NCBI GenBank assembly: GCA_947454585.1 | Contig: CANGML010000013.1 | Span: 1 to 17,182, forward strand | Length of the DNA stretch: 17,182 bases | Direction of reading: 5' to 3' | Source: Comamonadaceae bacterium | GTDB taxonomy: Bacteria > Pseudomonadota > Gammaproteobacteria > Burkholderiales > Burkholderiaceae_C | Shown: one piece after another, positions 1-8,400 of the stretch | Layout of the letters: each line of letters opens with the position of its first letter | How positions within the stretch are numbered: the first letter of the stretch is position 1 | Notes under the pieces: generated by a model | The model's database searches: none | Told to the model about the DNA's origin: nothing | Seen by the model: the letters and a program-made list of their open reading frames with translations, nothing else | Translations under genes and position numbers: made by a program

Positions 1-527
1 GGCAACAAATACCAGTCACGAAACGCGTCGCTGAATTTGTGCGAGTACAAAAAGCCACTCAAAGGTTGCGCCAGTTCGTGGTCTTGGTTGCGTTCCGCCA
101 ATGCGTTGGCCAAGGTGTTGAAACGCATCACATCGCGCAACATGCGCAAAAAGCTCGGCCTGAATAAATTGCTGCGTTGGGCGAACACGGTGTTCAAGTT
201 GGCCCCGTTCCATTCCAACGCCGCTTGACCCTTGGCGCGTGGCACTTGCACCGAAAACGACATGTCGGATTTTGCTGTGCTGACGTTCAGTTCCTCAAAC
301 AGGGCAATCAGTCCAGGGTAGGTGCGTTCGTTGTAGACCAAAAACCCGGTGTCCACCCCGTGTGTGTGCATGCCTTGGGCGGTGGGCAAGGTGACGTCTA
401 CGGTATGCGTGTGGCCCCCAAAATAGTCCCCCGCTTCAAACAGGGTGAGCTCGGCTTGTCCCTTCAGGTGGTGTGCCGCAGACAAGCCCGAAATGCCCGA
501 ACCCACGATGGCAATGCGCTGCGTCAT
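1..527 (-). CDS. NAD/FAD-binding amine-oxidase-like protein (COG2907 type), 5' part only
   Basis: This gene is cut by the left edge, so about 175 N-terminal residues are visible. The reading begins MTQRIAIVGSGISGLSAAHH, a Rossmann FAD-binding GxGxxG motif at residues 9-14. It continues with an acidic end of the second strand and a GGH turn (FEAGDYFGGH), then the segment GVDTGFLVYNERTYPG, which I recognise as typical of the COG2907 flavoproteins. From family knowledge these are predicted FAD-dependent oxidoreductases of uncertain substrate. They often sit beside cyclopropane-fatty-acid synthase, DUF1365 and a B12-binding MerR regulator. The ATG at 527-525 overlaps the stop of the upstream peroxidase gene (ATGA), so the two are probably translationally coupled. 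The divergent MerR-B12 gene nearby supports membership of a light-regulated cluster; that is inference. The family call is firm, the reaction unknown. Confidence 0.85.
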   Translation of the reverse strand, partial: MTQRIAIVGSGISGLSAAHHLKGQAELTLFEAGDYFGGHTHTVDVTLPTAQGMHTHGVDTGFLVYNERTYPGLIALFEELNVSTAKSDMSFSVQVPRAKGQAALEWNGANLNTVFAQRSNLFRPSFLRMLRDVMRFNTLANALAERNQDHELAQPLSGFLYSHKFSDAFRDWYLL

Positions 528-1135
528 GGCGCGGGGGCCTTTGCTGCGAGTTGCTTTTCAATCTCTTGAATGAAGCTTTTGTCTTGGGGCCCCGTCATGC
601 TGCTGTAGCTTTGAATGCTCTTGCCATCACGGCTGATCACGTACTTGTAAAAGTTCCATTTGGGCGTGGTGCCGGTGTGCGCCGCCAATTGTTTGAACAG
701 GGGCAAGGCCTCTGGCCCACGCACCGTGGTTTTGACAAACATGGGGAACTTCACGCCGAAGGTGTTGTCGCAAAAGTCAGCGATTTTTGCGTTGCTGTCG
801 GGCTCTTGCGAAAAGTCGTTGCTGGGAAAACCCAACACGACCAACCCACGTTCTTTGTATTTGGCCGAGAGCGCTTCAAGACCTTTGTACTGGGGCGTGA
901 ACCCGCAAAAACTGGCGGTGTTGACGACCAGCACGACTTGGCCCGCGTATTGGCAAAGCGCCTGCGGCTTTTCGTCTTGCAGGCGGGCGACGGTGTGTTG
1001 CAGGATTTTGGGGCAGGCCGATGGGCTGGCCGCCGCCGCTGAGGGATCGGTCGTTGCATGGGCGACGCTCAGGCTGATCCAGAGCAACACCCCAAGGAAA
1101 ACGATAGGGTTTTTCACAGAAAAAAGGACGTTCAT
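524..1135 (-). CDS. Periplasmic glutathione-peroxidase-like (thiol peroxidase) protein
   Basis: A 203-residue protein of the GPx/BtuE family, which reduces hydrogen peroxide or lipid hydroperoxides using thioredoxin or glutathione. Residues 1-27 are a Sec-type signal peptide: a hydrophobic run near 11-24, then AHA with probable cleavage at about 27, so the enzyme should act in the periplasm. The peroxidatic cysteine is C77 in NTASFCGFTPQY. A probable resolving cysteine is C122 in FCDNTFGVKFPMF. The W160-N161 pair lies in KWNFYKYVI. The usual catalytic Gln motif FPCNQF reads FPSNDF here, with D107 in place of Gln; I have seen this variant in other proteobacterial members. I chose the ATG at 1135-1133; an in-frame TTG at 1144 would add three residues. 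The stop overlaps the next gene's ATG, indicating one operon. Confidence 0.88.
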   Translation of the reverse strand: MNVLFSVKNPIVFLGVLLWISLSVAHATTDPSAAAASPSACPKILQHTVARLQDEKPQALCQYAGQVVLVVNTASFCGFTPQYKGLEALSAKYKERGLVVLGFPSNDFSQEPDSNAKIADFCDNTFGVKFPMFVKTTVRGPEALPLFKQLAAHTGTTPKWNFYKYVISRDGKSIQSYSSMTGPQDKSFIQEIEKQLAAKAPAP

Positions 1136-1162
1136 ATTCAACAATGATGGCGTAATATTGAT

Positions 1163-1180
1163 TTCTTGTCTATGACAGAA
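1163..1180. promoter_or_regulatory. Imperfect inverted repeat, candidate operator for the divergent regulator
   Basis: The 80-bp gap between the peroxidase gene and the MerR gene contains TTCTTGTC-TAT-GACAGAA. The inner TGTC/GACA arms are perfect, and the outer TTC/GAA arms match if one extra T is allowed on the left. MerR-family dimers bind such dyads between divergent genes, so this is the best operator candidate here. No -35/-10 pair in the gap is strong on either strand, so the promoter layout is not established. Confidence 0.3.
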
Positions 1181-1215
1181 GTATTCCCCGTATCCAGAGC
1201 TTGGTGATCTTAAAG

Positions 1216-2148
1216 ATGAACTTACGTGACAGCGCGCCTATCGAACTGAGCATTTCTGCTGTCGAGCGCGATACCGGAATTGGCAAGGACACCCTGCGCG
1301 TTTGGGAGCGGCGCTACGGTTTTCCTACGCCGCATCGCGATGCCAACGGCGAGCGCATTTACCCCATGGTGCAGGTCGAAAAACTACGCGTGATCAAACG
1401 CTTGATGGACCAGGGGCATCGGCCTGGGCGCATCGTCGCGCAATCCATCGAGGCGCTGCAGCATTTGAGCCGTGGCGAGGCAACTTTGCAGTCGGCGCAG
1501 GGGGCGTCGCGTGTGCAAGCGGATGACGCGCTGGCGATCTACATTCCGTTGTTGCAAAACCAAGAGGATGAAGCCTTGCGCGCCCATTTGCTGAAAGCCT
1601 TGTCCCAAGAAGGCTTGCGACAGTTTGTCACCCATTGGGTGGCGCCCTTGACCGTGAAGGTGGGAGAGGCCTGGGCGCGCGGCGATCTGGCCGTGCATCA
1701 AGAGCACCTCTTTACCGAGTGCGTGAGCCAGATCCTGCGCCAGGCCATTGCGGCAGTTCCTCGGGCCACCAAGCCCACAGGCCCCACCGTGTTGTTGACC
1801 ACCTTTCCGCAAGAGGCCCATGGGTTAGGCCTGCTGATGGTGGAGAGTTTGCTCACCTTGCAAGGTTGCCGCTGCGTCTCTTTGGGCACCCAAACCCCGG
1901 TGCGCGACATTGCCCAAGCAGCCAGGGCTTACCGGGTCGATGTGGTGGGGTTGAGTTTCAGTACCAACATGAACCCCAACCACATCGTGGAGGGCTTGGC
2001 TGAACTCCAGCTGTTGTTGCCCGAGCATATGGCGGTGTGGGTGGGTGGTCAGGCGCCAGTCTTGCGGCGTCGTCCGATGGACCATGTGCGCGTGCTGCAA
2101 GACTTGGCGGCCATCGAGGCCGCTGTTCAAGCCTGGCGCCAACGCTAA
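1216..2148 (+). CDS. litR: MerR-family regulator with cobalamin-binding domain (LitR/CarH-type predicted photoreceptor)
   Basis: A 310-residue regulator. Residues 11-80 form a MerR winged helix-turn-helix: ISAVERDTGIGKDTLRVWERRYGFP, then the wing and the recognition of YP. Residues about 105-180 match the four-helix cap of B12-binding regulators, with the Trp-x9-Glu-His motif at W153...E163-H164. Residues about 188-305 form the Rossmann-like B12 domain, with E200-A-H202-x-x-G205, where H202 would be the lower cobalt ligand, and a VGGQAP loop at 276-281. In the characterised family (CarH, LitR) adenosylcobalamin keeps the protein DNA-bound in the dark, and light breaks the Co-C bond to release it. 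The residue after W153 is Ala, where I recall His132 in Thermus CarH. The start is set at the ATG; in-frame TTG 1201 and GTG 1204 are possible. No clear ribosome site is visible. The divergent flavoprotein/peroxidase operon is the likely target. Confidence 0.85.
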   Translation: MNLRDSAPIELSISAVERDTGIGKDTLRVWERRYGFPTPHRDANGERIYPMVQVEKLRVIKRLMDQGHRPGRIVAQSIEALQHLSRGEATLQSAQGASRVQADDALAIYIPLLQNQEDEALRAHLLKALSQEGLRQFVTHWVAPLTVKVGEAWARGDLAVHQEHLFTECVSQILRQAIAAVPRATKPTGPTVLLTTFPQEAHGLGLLMVESLLTLQGCRCVSLGTQTPVRDIAQAARAYRVDVVGLSFSTNMNPNHIVEGLAELQLLLPEHMAVWVGGQAPVLRRRPMDHVRVLQDLAAIEAAVQAWRQR

Positions 2149-2161
2149 GGGGTACGCTGCC

Positions 2162-2167
2162 TAAAAT
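2162..2167 (+). promoter_or_regulatory. Candidate -10 hexamer for hldC
   Basis: TAAAAT matches the sigma-70 -10 consensus at five of six positions. Transcription would then begin around 2174-2176, almost on the hldC start codon, giving a leaderless or nearly leaderless message. That fits the lack of a Shine-Dalgarno sequence before 2176. No good -35 element is seen at 16-18 bp, so the call is tentative, and read-through from the regulator gene 27 bp upstream is equally possible. Confidence 0.3.
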
Positions 2168-2175
2168 GGCGACAC

Positions 2176-2679
2176 ATGACAAATCCCTCACTCCCTGCGC
2201 CCGCCTTTCTCTCTAAATTGGTGTCCCGTTCCGAGGCGCACCAGCGCGTGCAGGCTTTGCGTGCAGACGGACCCGTGGTGTTTACCAACGGCGTGTTTGA
2301 CGTGCTGCATCGGGGCCACGCCTCTTATTTAGCGCAGGCGCGTAGCCTAGGCGGCAGCTTGGTGGTCGCCTTGAACAGCGACGCCTCTGCCAAGCGTTTG
2401 GGCAAAGGCCCGGACCGACCTCTCAACAACGAAAGCGACCGTGCTGCGCTGATGGCGGCGCTGGCGTCGGTGAGTTTGGTCACTTGGTTTGATGAAGACA
2501 CGCCGCTAGAGATCATCACCGAACTGCGTCCCGATGTGCTGGTCAAAGGCGGTGATTACGACATGAGCAAATTGGCCGAAACGCAGGTGGTGTTGGCCTA
2601 TGGCGGACGTGCCCAAGCGATTCCGTTTGTCGACGGGTATTCGACCACGGCCTTGGTGCAAAAAATCCGACAGGCTTAA
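2176..2679 (+). CDS. hldC: D-glycero-beta-D-manno-heptose 1-phosphate adenylyltransferase (RfaE domain II)
   Basis: A 167-residue cytoplasmic nucleotidyltransferase that joins heptose-1-phosphate and ATP to give ADP-heptose, the precursor of the lipopolysaccharide inner core. It equals the C-terminal domain of E. coli HldE (RfaE) as a stand-alone protein, as is usual in betaproteobacteria, so a separate kinase gene (hldA) should exist elsewhere. Diagnostic features are FTNGVFDVLHRGH, with the HxGH nucleotide-binding motif at residues 45-48, the segment RPDVLVKGGDY at 118-128, and a terminal GYSTTALVQKIR. It follows the regulator gene by 27 bp but has no obvious functional link to it. Its TAA overlaps the stop of glnE on the other strand. 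Length is normal for the family. Confidence 0.95.
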   Translation: MTNPSLPAPAFLSKLVSRSEAHQRVQALRADGPVVFTNGVFDVLHRGHASYLAQARSLGGSLVVALNSDASAKRLGKGPDRPLNNESDRAALMAALASVSLVTWFDEDTPLEIITELRPDVLVKGGDYDMSKLAETQVVLAYGGRAQAIPFVDGYSTTALVQKIRQA

Positions 2680-5396
2680 GCGGCCCCGTCAAACACCGCC
2701 CGCCACAGCGTTTGAATCGCCTGGCGCTCGGTGGCGAGCGCTGAGGGGGGCACTTGTGTGGGCTGCTCATCTAAGCGGGCGCGATGCTGCACCCGGCGCA
2801 GGGCACGGTAAGCATCACCCGCCGCCGCGCCTACACCCACGGGCAGCAAGCCGACACTTTCGGCGCTCAAAAGCAGCGCAATATTGCCCACATTGGCCAG
2901 CAAGGCCGGGTGGTGGTGGGCGTGCGCGAGCACCAAGTACTGCACGGCAAACTCGACATCTACCATGCCACCCCTGCTGTGCTTGACATCAAACAACGCA
3001 GGTGCGATGGGGTGGGCCACCCGCAGTTTGTCGCGCATGGCCACAATCTCTTGACGCAGTGCGACAGGGTCGCGCTTTGCATTGATGACGGATGCACGGA
3101 CCTCATCGAAGCGGGATTTCAGAGTCGACATGCCTAGGCAAAACCGAGCCCGTGTCATGGCCTGGTGCTCCCACGTCCAGGCCGTGTTGTCGCCGCGCTG
3201 GTTTTGATAATTGGCGTAGGCCTCAAAGGTGGAGACCAAAAGCCCCGAGTTGCCATTCGGACGCAAGGCGGTGTCGATTTCGTACACATCACCTTCGCCG
3301 GTTTTGACGGTCAGCCAGTTGATCAGTTTGCGCACGAAGGCTGCGTAGATTTCACCGGCACGTTCGTGTGCGTCTTCGTACACAAACACGATGTCCAGAT
3401 CACTGCCATACCCCAGCTCCTTGCCGCCTAATTTGCCGTAGGCCAGAATTGCAAATTGCGGTTCCTCACGGTGGCGTTGCTTGATGTGTTGCCAGACCCA
3501 GCGACTTGTGACTTGCAGTACCACATCCGCCAAGGCACTCAAATCATCGGCCACTTGCTCCACGCTGATGCGCCCTTCGACGTCACGTGCCAAGGTGCGA
3601 AACACCTCGGCATGGTGTGCACGGCGTAGCAAATTCAACAAGGTTTCCTCGTCCGCTTGCCCCGTCGATTGCAGCGCGCTCAGGCGTCGCTCAAGCTCTT
3701 GTTCAAATTCGGCAGCGACAAACCGCTCTGTCAACAAGGCCTCACCGGCCAGTTCATCAATCACACCAGGATGCTGCAGCAAATACTTGGCGGGCCAACG
3801 TGCCAACCCCAGCAAGCGCAGCAACTGCTCATGCACGCGTGGGCGTTCCATCAGCAAGGCCAAATAGCTGTCGCGCCGCAGCAGCGGCTCCATCCAATCA
3901 CTCCAGCGCACGGCTGCTTCTTCGCTCACACGCCCCTGGGTGACCCAGGTGTTGGTGCGTTGCAAGAGCTTGAGCAGCCGTTGCATGGCGTCTTCACGCA
4001 GGGCACGCACGCGGGGTTGCTCCGGCCAGTGCGCCACCCGTTCACGCAGGGGTGGGTGCAGGTGCGGCAAGAGCGACGCTAAATCAACGTGTGCGATCGC
4101 GACACCCCCCTCTGCCGTTGCGCAAGTCTTGCAGTTGCCGGTCTGTGGTGCGTCCTCGTTTGGCGCGCCCAAGCCCAACAGCCGGTCAAACTCATGCGCC
4201 ACCTGTTCGCGATGGCTGTCGAGCTGGGTTAAGAAATCGCAGGTGTCGCCAAACCCCATGGACAGTGAGATCCAGTTGAGGTCCTCGTCTTGCGTGGGCA
4301 GCACATGGGTTTGCTGGTCGTCTAGGTACTGAATGCGGTGCTCAACCTGGCGCAAAAACACATAGGCACGGGCCATAGCGTCTGCCGTGGCAGCCGGCAT
4401 CAAGTTGGCTTGGCTCAGGCGTTGCAAGGCTTCGAGCGTGGCGCGTTGACGCAATTCTGGGAACTGTCCGCCGCGCACCACTTGCAGCAGCTGCACCGTG
4501 AATTCAATTTCACGGATGCCGCCACGTGACAACTTCACATCGTTGGCACGCTCGGGTCGACCCGCGCTCTGTTTGGCCGCATGCTGTCTGATTTGTTGAT
4601 GGAGCACCCGCAGTGCTTCAAAGACGCTGTAATCCAAGTAGCGGCGAAACACAAACGGCAGCACGGTCTCGCGCAAGGCCGTGGCCTTGACCTTGGCAAG
4701 CCGTGGGGCGACCACGCGGCTCTTGAGCCACGCAAAACGCTCCCATTCGCGGCCCTGCACCAAGAAATACTCTTCCAAGGCTTGGCGCGACACCACGCTG
4801 GGCCCCGAATTGCCATTTGGGCGCAGCGCCAAATCCATGCGAAACACCAAGCCATGTTCGGTGGTGTCACCAATCAAGCTGTAAATCAGTTTGACGGCCT
4901 TGGCAAAGTAGTCGCGGTTGCTGATGCGCCCGCGTCCATCGGGCAAGCCGGTGGTCTCGCCGTCTTCGTCATACACATAAATCAGATCAATGTCGCTCGA
5001 CACATTCAACTCGCGCGCGCCAAACTTACCCATGCCCACGATCCACAGCACGGCCCGTTCGCCTTGCGGTGTGGTGGGCATGCCATAGCTGGCATCGAGC
5101 TGATGCTGGGCTTCAAGACATGCGATGTCCAGCGCAAATTCACCCAGCTCCGTCATGGCACGGGTGATCACTTCAAGCGGCGCGTGCTGGTCGCAGTCCA
5201 ACACCACCAAGCGCTCGAGCACCAACTGGCGCAGCATCCGCAGGGCATCGCCACAGGGGTGGGTGCCGCGCAGCGCCGTAAAACAGGTGTCTAGGGTGGC
5301 CCTGACAGGGGCGCCTGCGGGCAACAAGTGCAAGTCAGCGCCGTAGCGCCGCCGCAGCCGTTGCACAAAGCGTGAATAAGCACTCAAGTTCTGCAT
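2676..5396 (-). CDS. glnE: Bifunctional glutamine synthetase adenylyltransferase / adenylyl-removing enzyme
   Basis: A 906-residue enzyme that attaches AMP to, or removes it from, the tyrosine of glutamine synthetase under control of PII (GlnB) and glutamine. It carries two nucleotidyltransferase domains. The N-terminal removase domain has VGMGKFGARELNVSSDIDLI, with D135 and D137, and a third acidic residue at D188 in FRMDLALRPNGNSG. The C-terminal transferase domain has AYGKLGGKELGYGSDLDI, with D666, D668 and D708. Each is followed by an SRGG...EFxVQ signature, at about 290 and 807. All metal-binding aspartates are present, so both activities look intact. The linker holds a CKTC pair at 422-425. 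The start is uncertain: I chose the ATG at 5396, whose product begins MQNLSAYSRFVQ; an in-frame GTG at 5420 would add eight residues. Neither has a strong ribosome site. The E. coli protein is slightly longer (946 residues). Confidence 0.96.
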   Translation of the reverse strand: MQNLSAYSRFVQRLRRRYGADLHLLPAGAPVRATLDTCFTALRGTHPCGDALRMLRQLVLERLVVLDCDQHAPLEVITRAMTELGEFALDIACLEAQHQLDASYGMPTTPQGERAVLWIVGMGKFGARELNVSSDIDLIYVYDEDGETTGLPDGRGRISNRDYFAKAVKLIYSLIGDTTEHGLVFRMDLALRPNGNSGPSVVSRQALEEYFLVQGREWERFAWLKSRVVAPRLAKVKATALRETVLPFVFRRYLDYSVFEALRVLHQQIRQHAAKQSAGRPERANDVKLSRGGIREIEFTVQLLQVVRGGQFPELRQRATLEALQRLSQANLMPAATADAMARAYVFLRQVEHRIQYLDDQQTHVLPTQDEDLNWISLSMGFGDTCDFLTQLDSHREQVAHEFDRLLGLGAPNEDAPQTGNCKTCATAEGGVAIAHVDLASLLPHLHPPLRERVAHWPEQPRVRALREDAMQRLLKLLQRTNTWVTQGRVSEEAAVRWSDWMEPLLRRDSYLALLMERPRVHEQLLRLLGLARWPAKYLLQHPGVIDELAGEALLTERFVAAEFEQELERRLSALQSTGQADEETLLNLLRRAHHAEVFRTLARDVEGRISVEQVADDLSALADVVLQVTSRWVWQHIKQRHREEPQFAILAYGKLGGKELGYGSDLDIVFVYEDAHERAGEIYAAFVRKLINWLTVKTGEGDVYEIDTALRPNGNSGLLVSTFEAYANYQNQRGDNTAWTWEHQAMTRARFCLGMSTLKSRFDEVRASVINAKRDPVALRQEIVAMRDKLRVAHPIAPALFDVKHSRGGMVDVEFAVQYLVLAHAHHHPALLANVGNIALLLSAESVGLLPVGVGAAAGDAYRALRRVQHRARLDEQPTQVPPSALATERQAIQTLWRAVFDGAA

Positions 5397-5405
5397 GGAG
5401 GAGGG

Positions 5406-5411
5406 GATAAT
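5406..5411 (+). promoter_or_regulatory. Candidate -10 hexamer for yhdP
   Basis: GATAAT matches the sigma-70 -10 consensus at five of six positions and lies in the short gap between the divergent glnE and yhdP starts. Transcription from it would start near 5418, giving a leader of about 14 bases before the ATG at 5433. No convincing -35 element is seen upstream; that stretch is glnE coding sequence. Confidence 0.3.
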
Positions 5412-5432
5412 TCCGGTCACGTTCCCAGCACC

Positions 5433-8400
5433 ATGAAACAGTTGTCAGATTCCGAGAACCCCACCCCACAAACAGCCGCACCTGATTTGCAATCCAAGTC
5501 GGTGGGGCAACGCGTGGTTGGCGGCATGTTGGCTTTGGTGGTGGTGGGATGGGTGACGGTGCTGTTGGCTTGGGGGGCGCTGCATATTTTCATTGTGCCG
5601 CGAATTGATGAGTACCGTGGCGCCTTGCAGCAACAAGCCTCGCGTGTCATCGGGCTTCGTGTCGACATTGGCAGTATCCAAGCTGAAGGCGGCTGGTGGG
5701 TGCCATGGTTTGAGATCCGGGATCTTCAGTTGTTTGACCGTGACGGTCGTCAAGCCCTGCATCTGCCCCGCGTGGTGGCCGCCATCTCCCCACTGTCCGT
5801 GTTGCGTGCGCAATTTGAGCAAATTGACATTGAGTCACCCGAGCTGGAAATTCGCAAAGACGCCCAAGGCCATGTGTGGGTCGCGGGCATAGACACCGCC
5901 CTCGCGGGGGACGGCAGCGCTGCCGACTGGGTGTTCTCGCAGCCGCAATGGGTGGTGCGCCAAGGCGTGGTGCATTGGCGCGATGAGAGTCGATCGCACA
6001 AAACACAAATCGATGCCCCTGTGTTGACCTTGCAGGACGTCGAGGTGTCTTTGGTGAACCGGTGGTTTCGCCACGACATGCGGGCAGACTTCACGCCGCC
6101 CGAGGCCTTGGGTCAGCGGCTGACCTTGCAGGGTAACTTCCATCAAACCCCGTGGTTGCGTGCGGGTGACCTCGCGCAATGGTCCGGCGAGGCCTTTGCC
6201 CACATGCCATTTGTGAACGTGGCCACCTTGCGTCAGTGGGTGCCGATGGACAAGGGCTTGTCTTTGCGCGAAGGTCGTGGCGCCTTGCGCCTGTGGTCAG
6301 ACATTCGGCAAGGCGAACCCGTCGGCATCACGGCAGATGTGGCCTTGGACGCTGTGGAGGCTCGGTTAGGTGTCGATCTACAGCCCTTGAGCTTGCGCCA
6401 TGTGCATGGCCGTGTGGGTGCGCAATGGCCGGACAACCGTGTGGAGGTCAGCACGAACGACTTGGTGTTTGACACACAAGAAGGCGAGCATTGGCCGGGT
6501 GGCGTGTTGCGCGTCAGTTGGTCAGGGGACGCTTTGGCGACGGGCACCTTGAATGCGGACCGTCTGGACCTCGAGGCCTTGGCGCAAATCAGCCAACGCT
6601 TACCTTTGCCAGAGACCTGGCGGGCCCTCTTCGCGCGCGTCCAACCGCAAGGGCAGGTGAACCAACTCAAGGCGACGTGGCAGCGCCTGGCCAACGACAG
6701 CTTGACCTACAGCGTGCACGGCCAAGTGCAACAGCTGCATCTCAAGCGGGACACGCAAGCCGACAGTGTCTTGGCCAACTTGCCCGGCATCCAAGGCGCG
6801 CAGTTGCTTGTGGATCTGAACCAGTCTGGCGGCAAGGCCCACGTGGCATGGCACCAAGGGGGCTTGACCTTGCCTTTCGGATTGGACCAAAACCAGATCG
6901 CGTTAGATGATGCATCGGTGCAATTGGCATGGCAGCAGAGCGGGCCTGATGTGGCTGTGCAATTCACCCAAGGACGATTGGCGAATGAGGATTTGGCTGG
7001 CGAATTCAACGGCAGTTGGAAGACGGGTGTGGGTGAGCACCGCTTGCCCGGCATCTTGGATTTGACCGCGTCGATCAGCCGTGCCAAGGTGACAAGCGTG
7101 CACCGCTATTTACCTGAGGTCTTGCCGGTGTCTGTCCGCACCTATGTGCGAGATGCCATGCTGGCAGGGGAGGCCAGTCAGGGGGTTATTCGTGTGCGTG
7201 GAAATTTGCACGACATGCCGTTCGACAACCCCAAGTTGGGTGAGTTCCGCATCTCTGCCCAAGTGGCGCAAGGCCATTACGCGTATGTGCCACCCGAGCC
7301 GGCCAAGAACAAAGCCTCTGCAGCTGCCAGTTGGCCGGCGCTGCAAGCGGTGACGGGTGAGTTGGTGTTTGATCGCAGCAGCTTTGGGTTCAAAGGCCGA
7401 ACCCAATTGGCGGGTGCGCCAGAGGTGGCTTGGCAAAAGGTGGAAGCGCGCATCGCGGACGTCACGCATCCCGTGGTTCAAGTGAGCGGTGAGGCGCGTG
7501 GCCCCTTGTCTCAAGTGCTGCAGTTGGTGGCGAACTCGGCGCTGAACGATTTGACCGGCGGTGTGTTGAGCCAAAGCCAAGCGACCGGCGATGCGAGCTA
7601 CAAACTCGCGTTGAACTTGCCGCTCGCGCAGTTGCAGTCGTCCAAGGTGAACGGCACCGTGGCCTTTGCGAACAACAGCCTACAAGTGATTCCGGGAACG
7701 CCCGTGCTGCAAAAAACACGGGGGACCTTGGCGTTCAGTGAGACCGGTATCCAACTCAAAGCCCTGCAAGCCCAGTTGTTGGGCGGTGATGCCACCCTTG
7801 ACGGCGGCTTGCTGTTCACCGGCAAGGGAGATGCCTTGCCGGTGCAACTACAAATCAAAGGTGAGCTGACCGCCGCAGGCTTGCGCCAAGCCCAAGAGCT
7901 GGGCTGGGTCTCTCGGCTGGCGCAACATGCCAACGGCAAGGCCGCCTATAACGCGACCGTGGGATTGCGTCGTGGCAAGCCCGAGTTGTTGATCAGCAGC
8001 AACCTCAAAGGCATGGCGCTGACCTTGCCGGCACCTCTGAACAAGGTGGCCGCCACGACCCTGCCTTTGCGCATCGAGTCTCAGCTCACCCGTGAGTCTT
8101 TGCAGCCGAAGTCACGCGTGCTCCAAGATCAAATCAAGGTCACGCTGGACCGTGTGATGTCCCTGGCCTATGTGCGCGACATCAGCAACGCCCGTCCGAT
8201 CGTCATCCGTGGCGGTATCGCGGTGGGCCCGTCGGTGGTGGAAGGGCTCACCCTGCGAGACAACGCCGTGAGTTTGATCTTGCAATTGCCGTCCGTCGAT
8301 TTGGATGCCTGGGACGCCACGCTGACACAGCTGACGGGCGCGCCCTTGATCAAAAACAGTCCTTCTAAGAAAACCTTGCTGGGGCAGGAGGCCGCTGCCG

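Noticed and set aside
16..213. Short minus-strand frame at the left edge as a separate gene
   Set aside because: It lies inside the clearly recognisable flavoprotein frame, which runs on the same strand through to the window edge.
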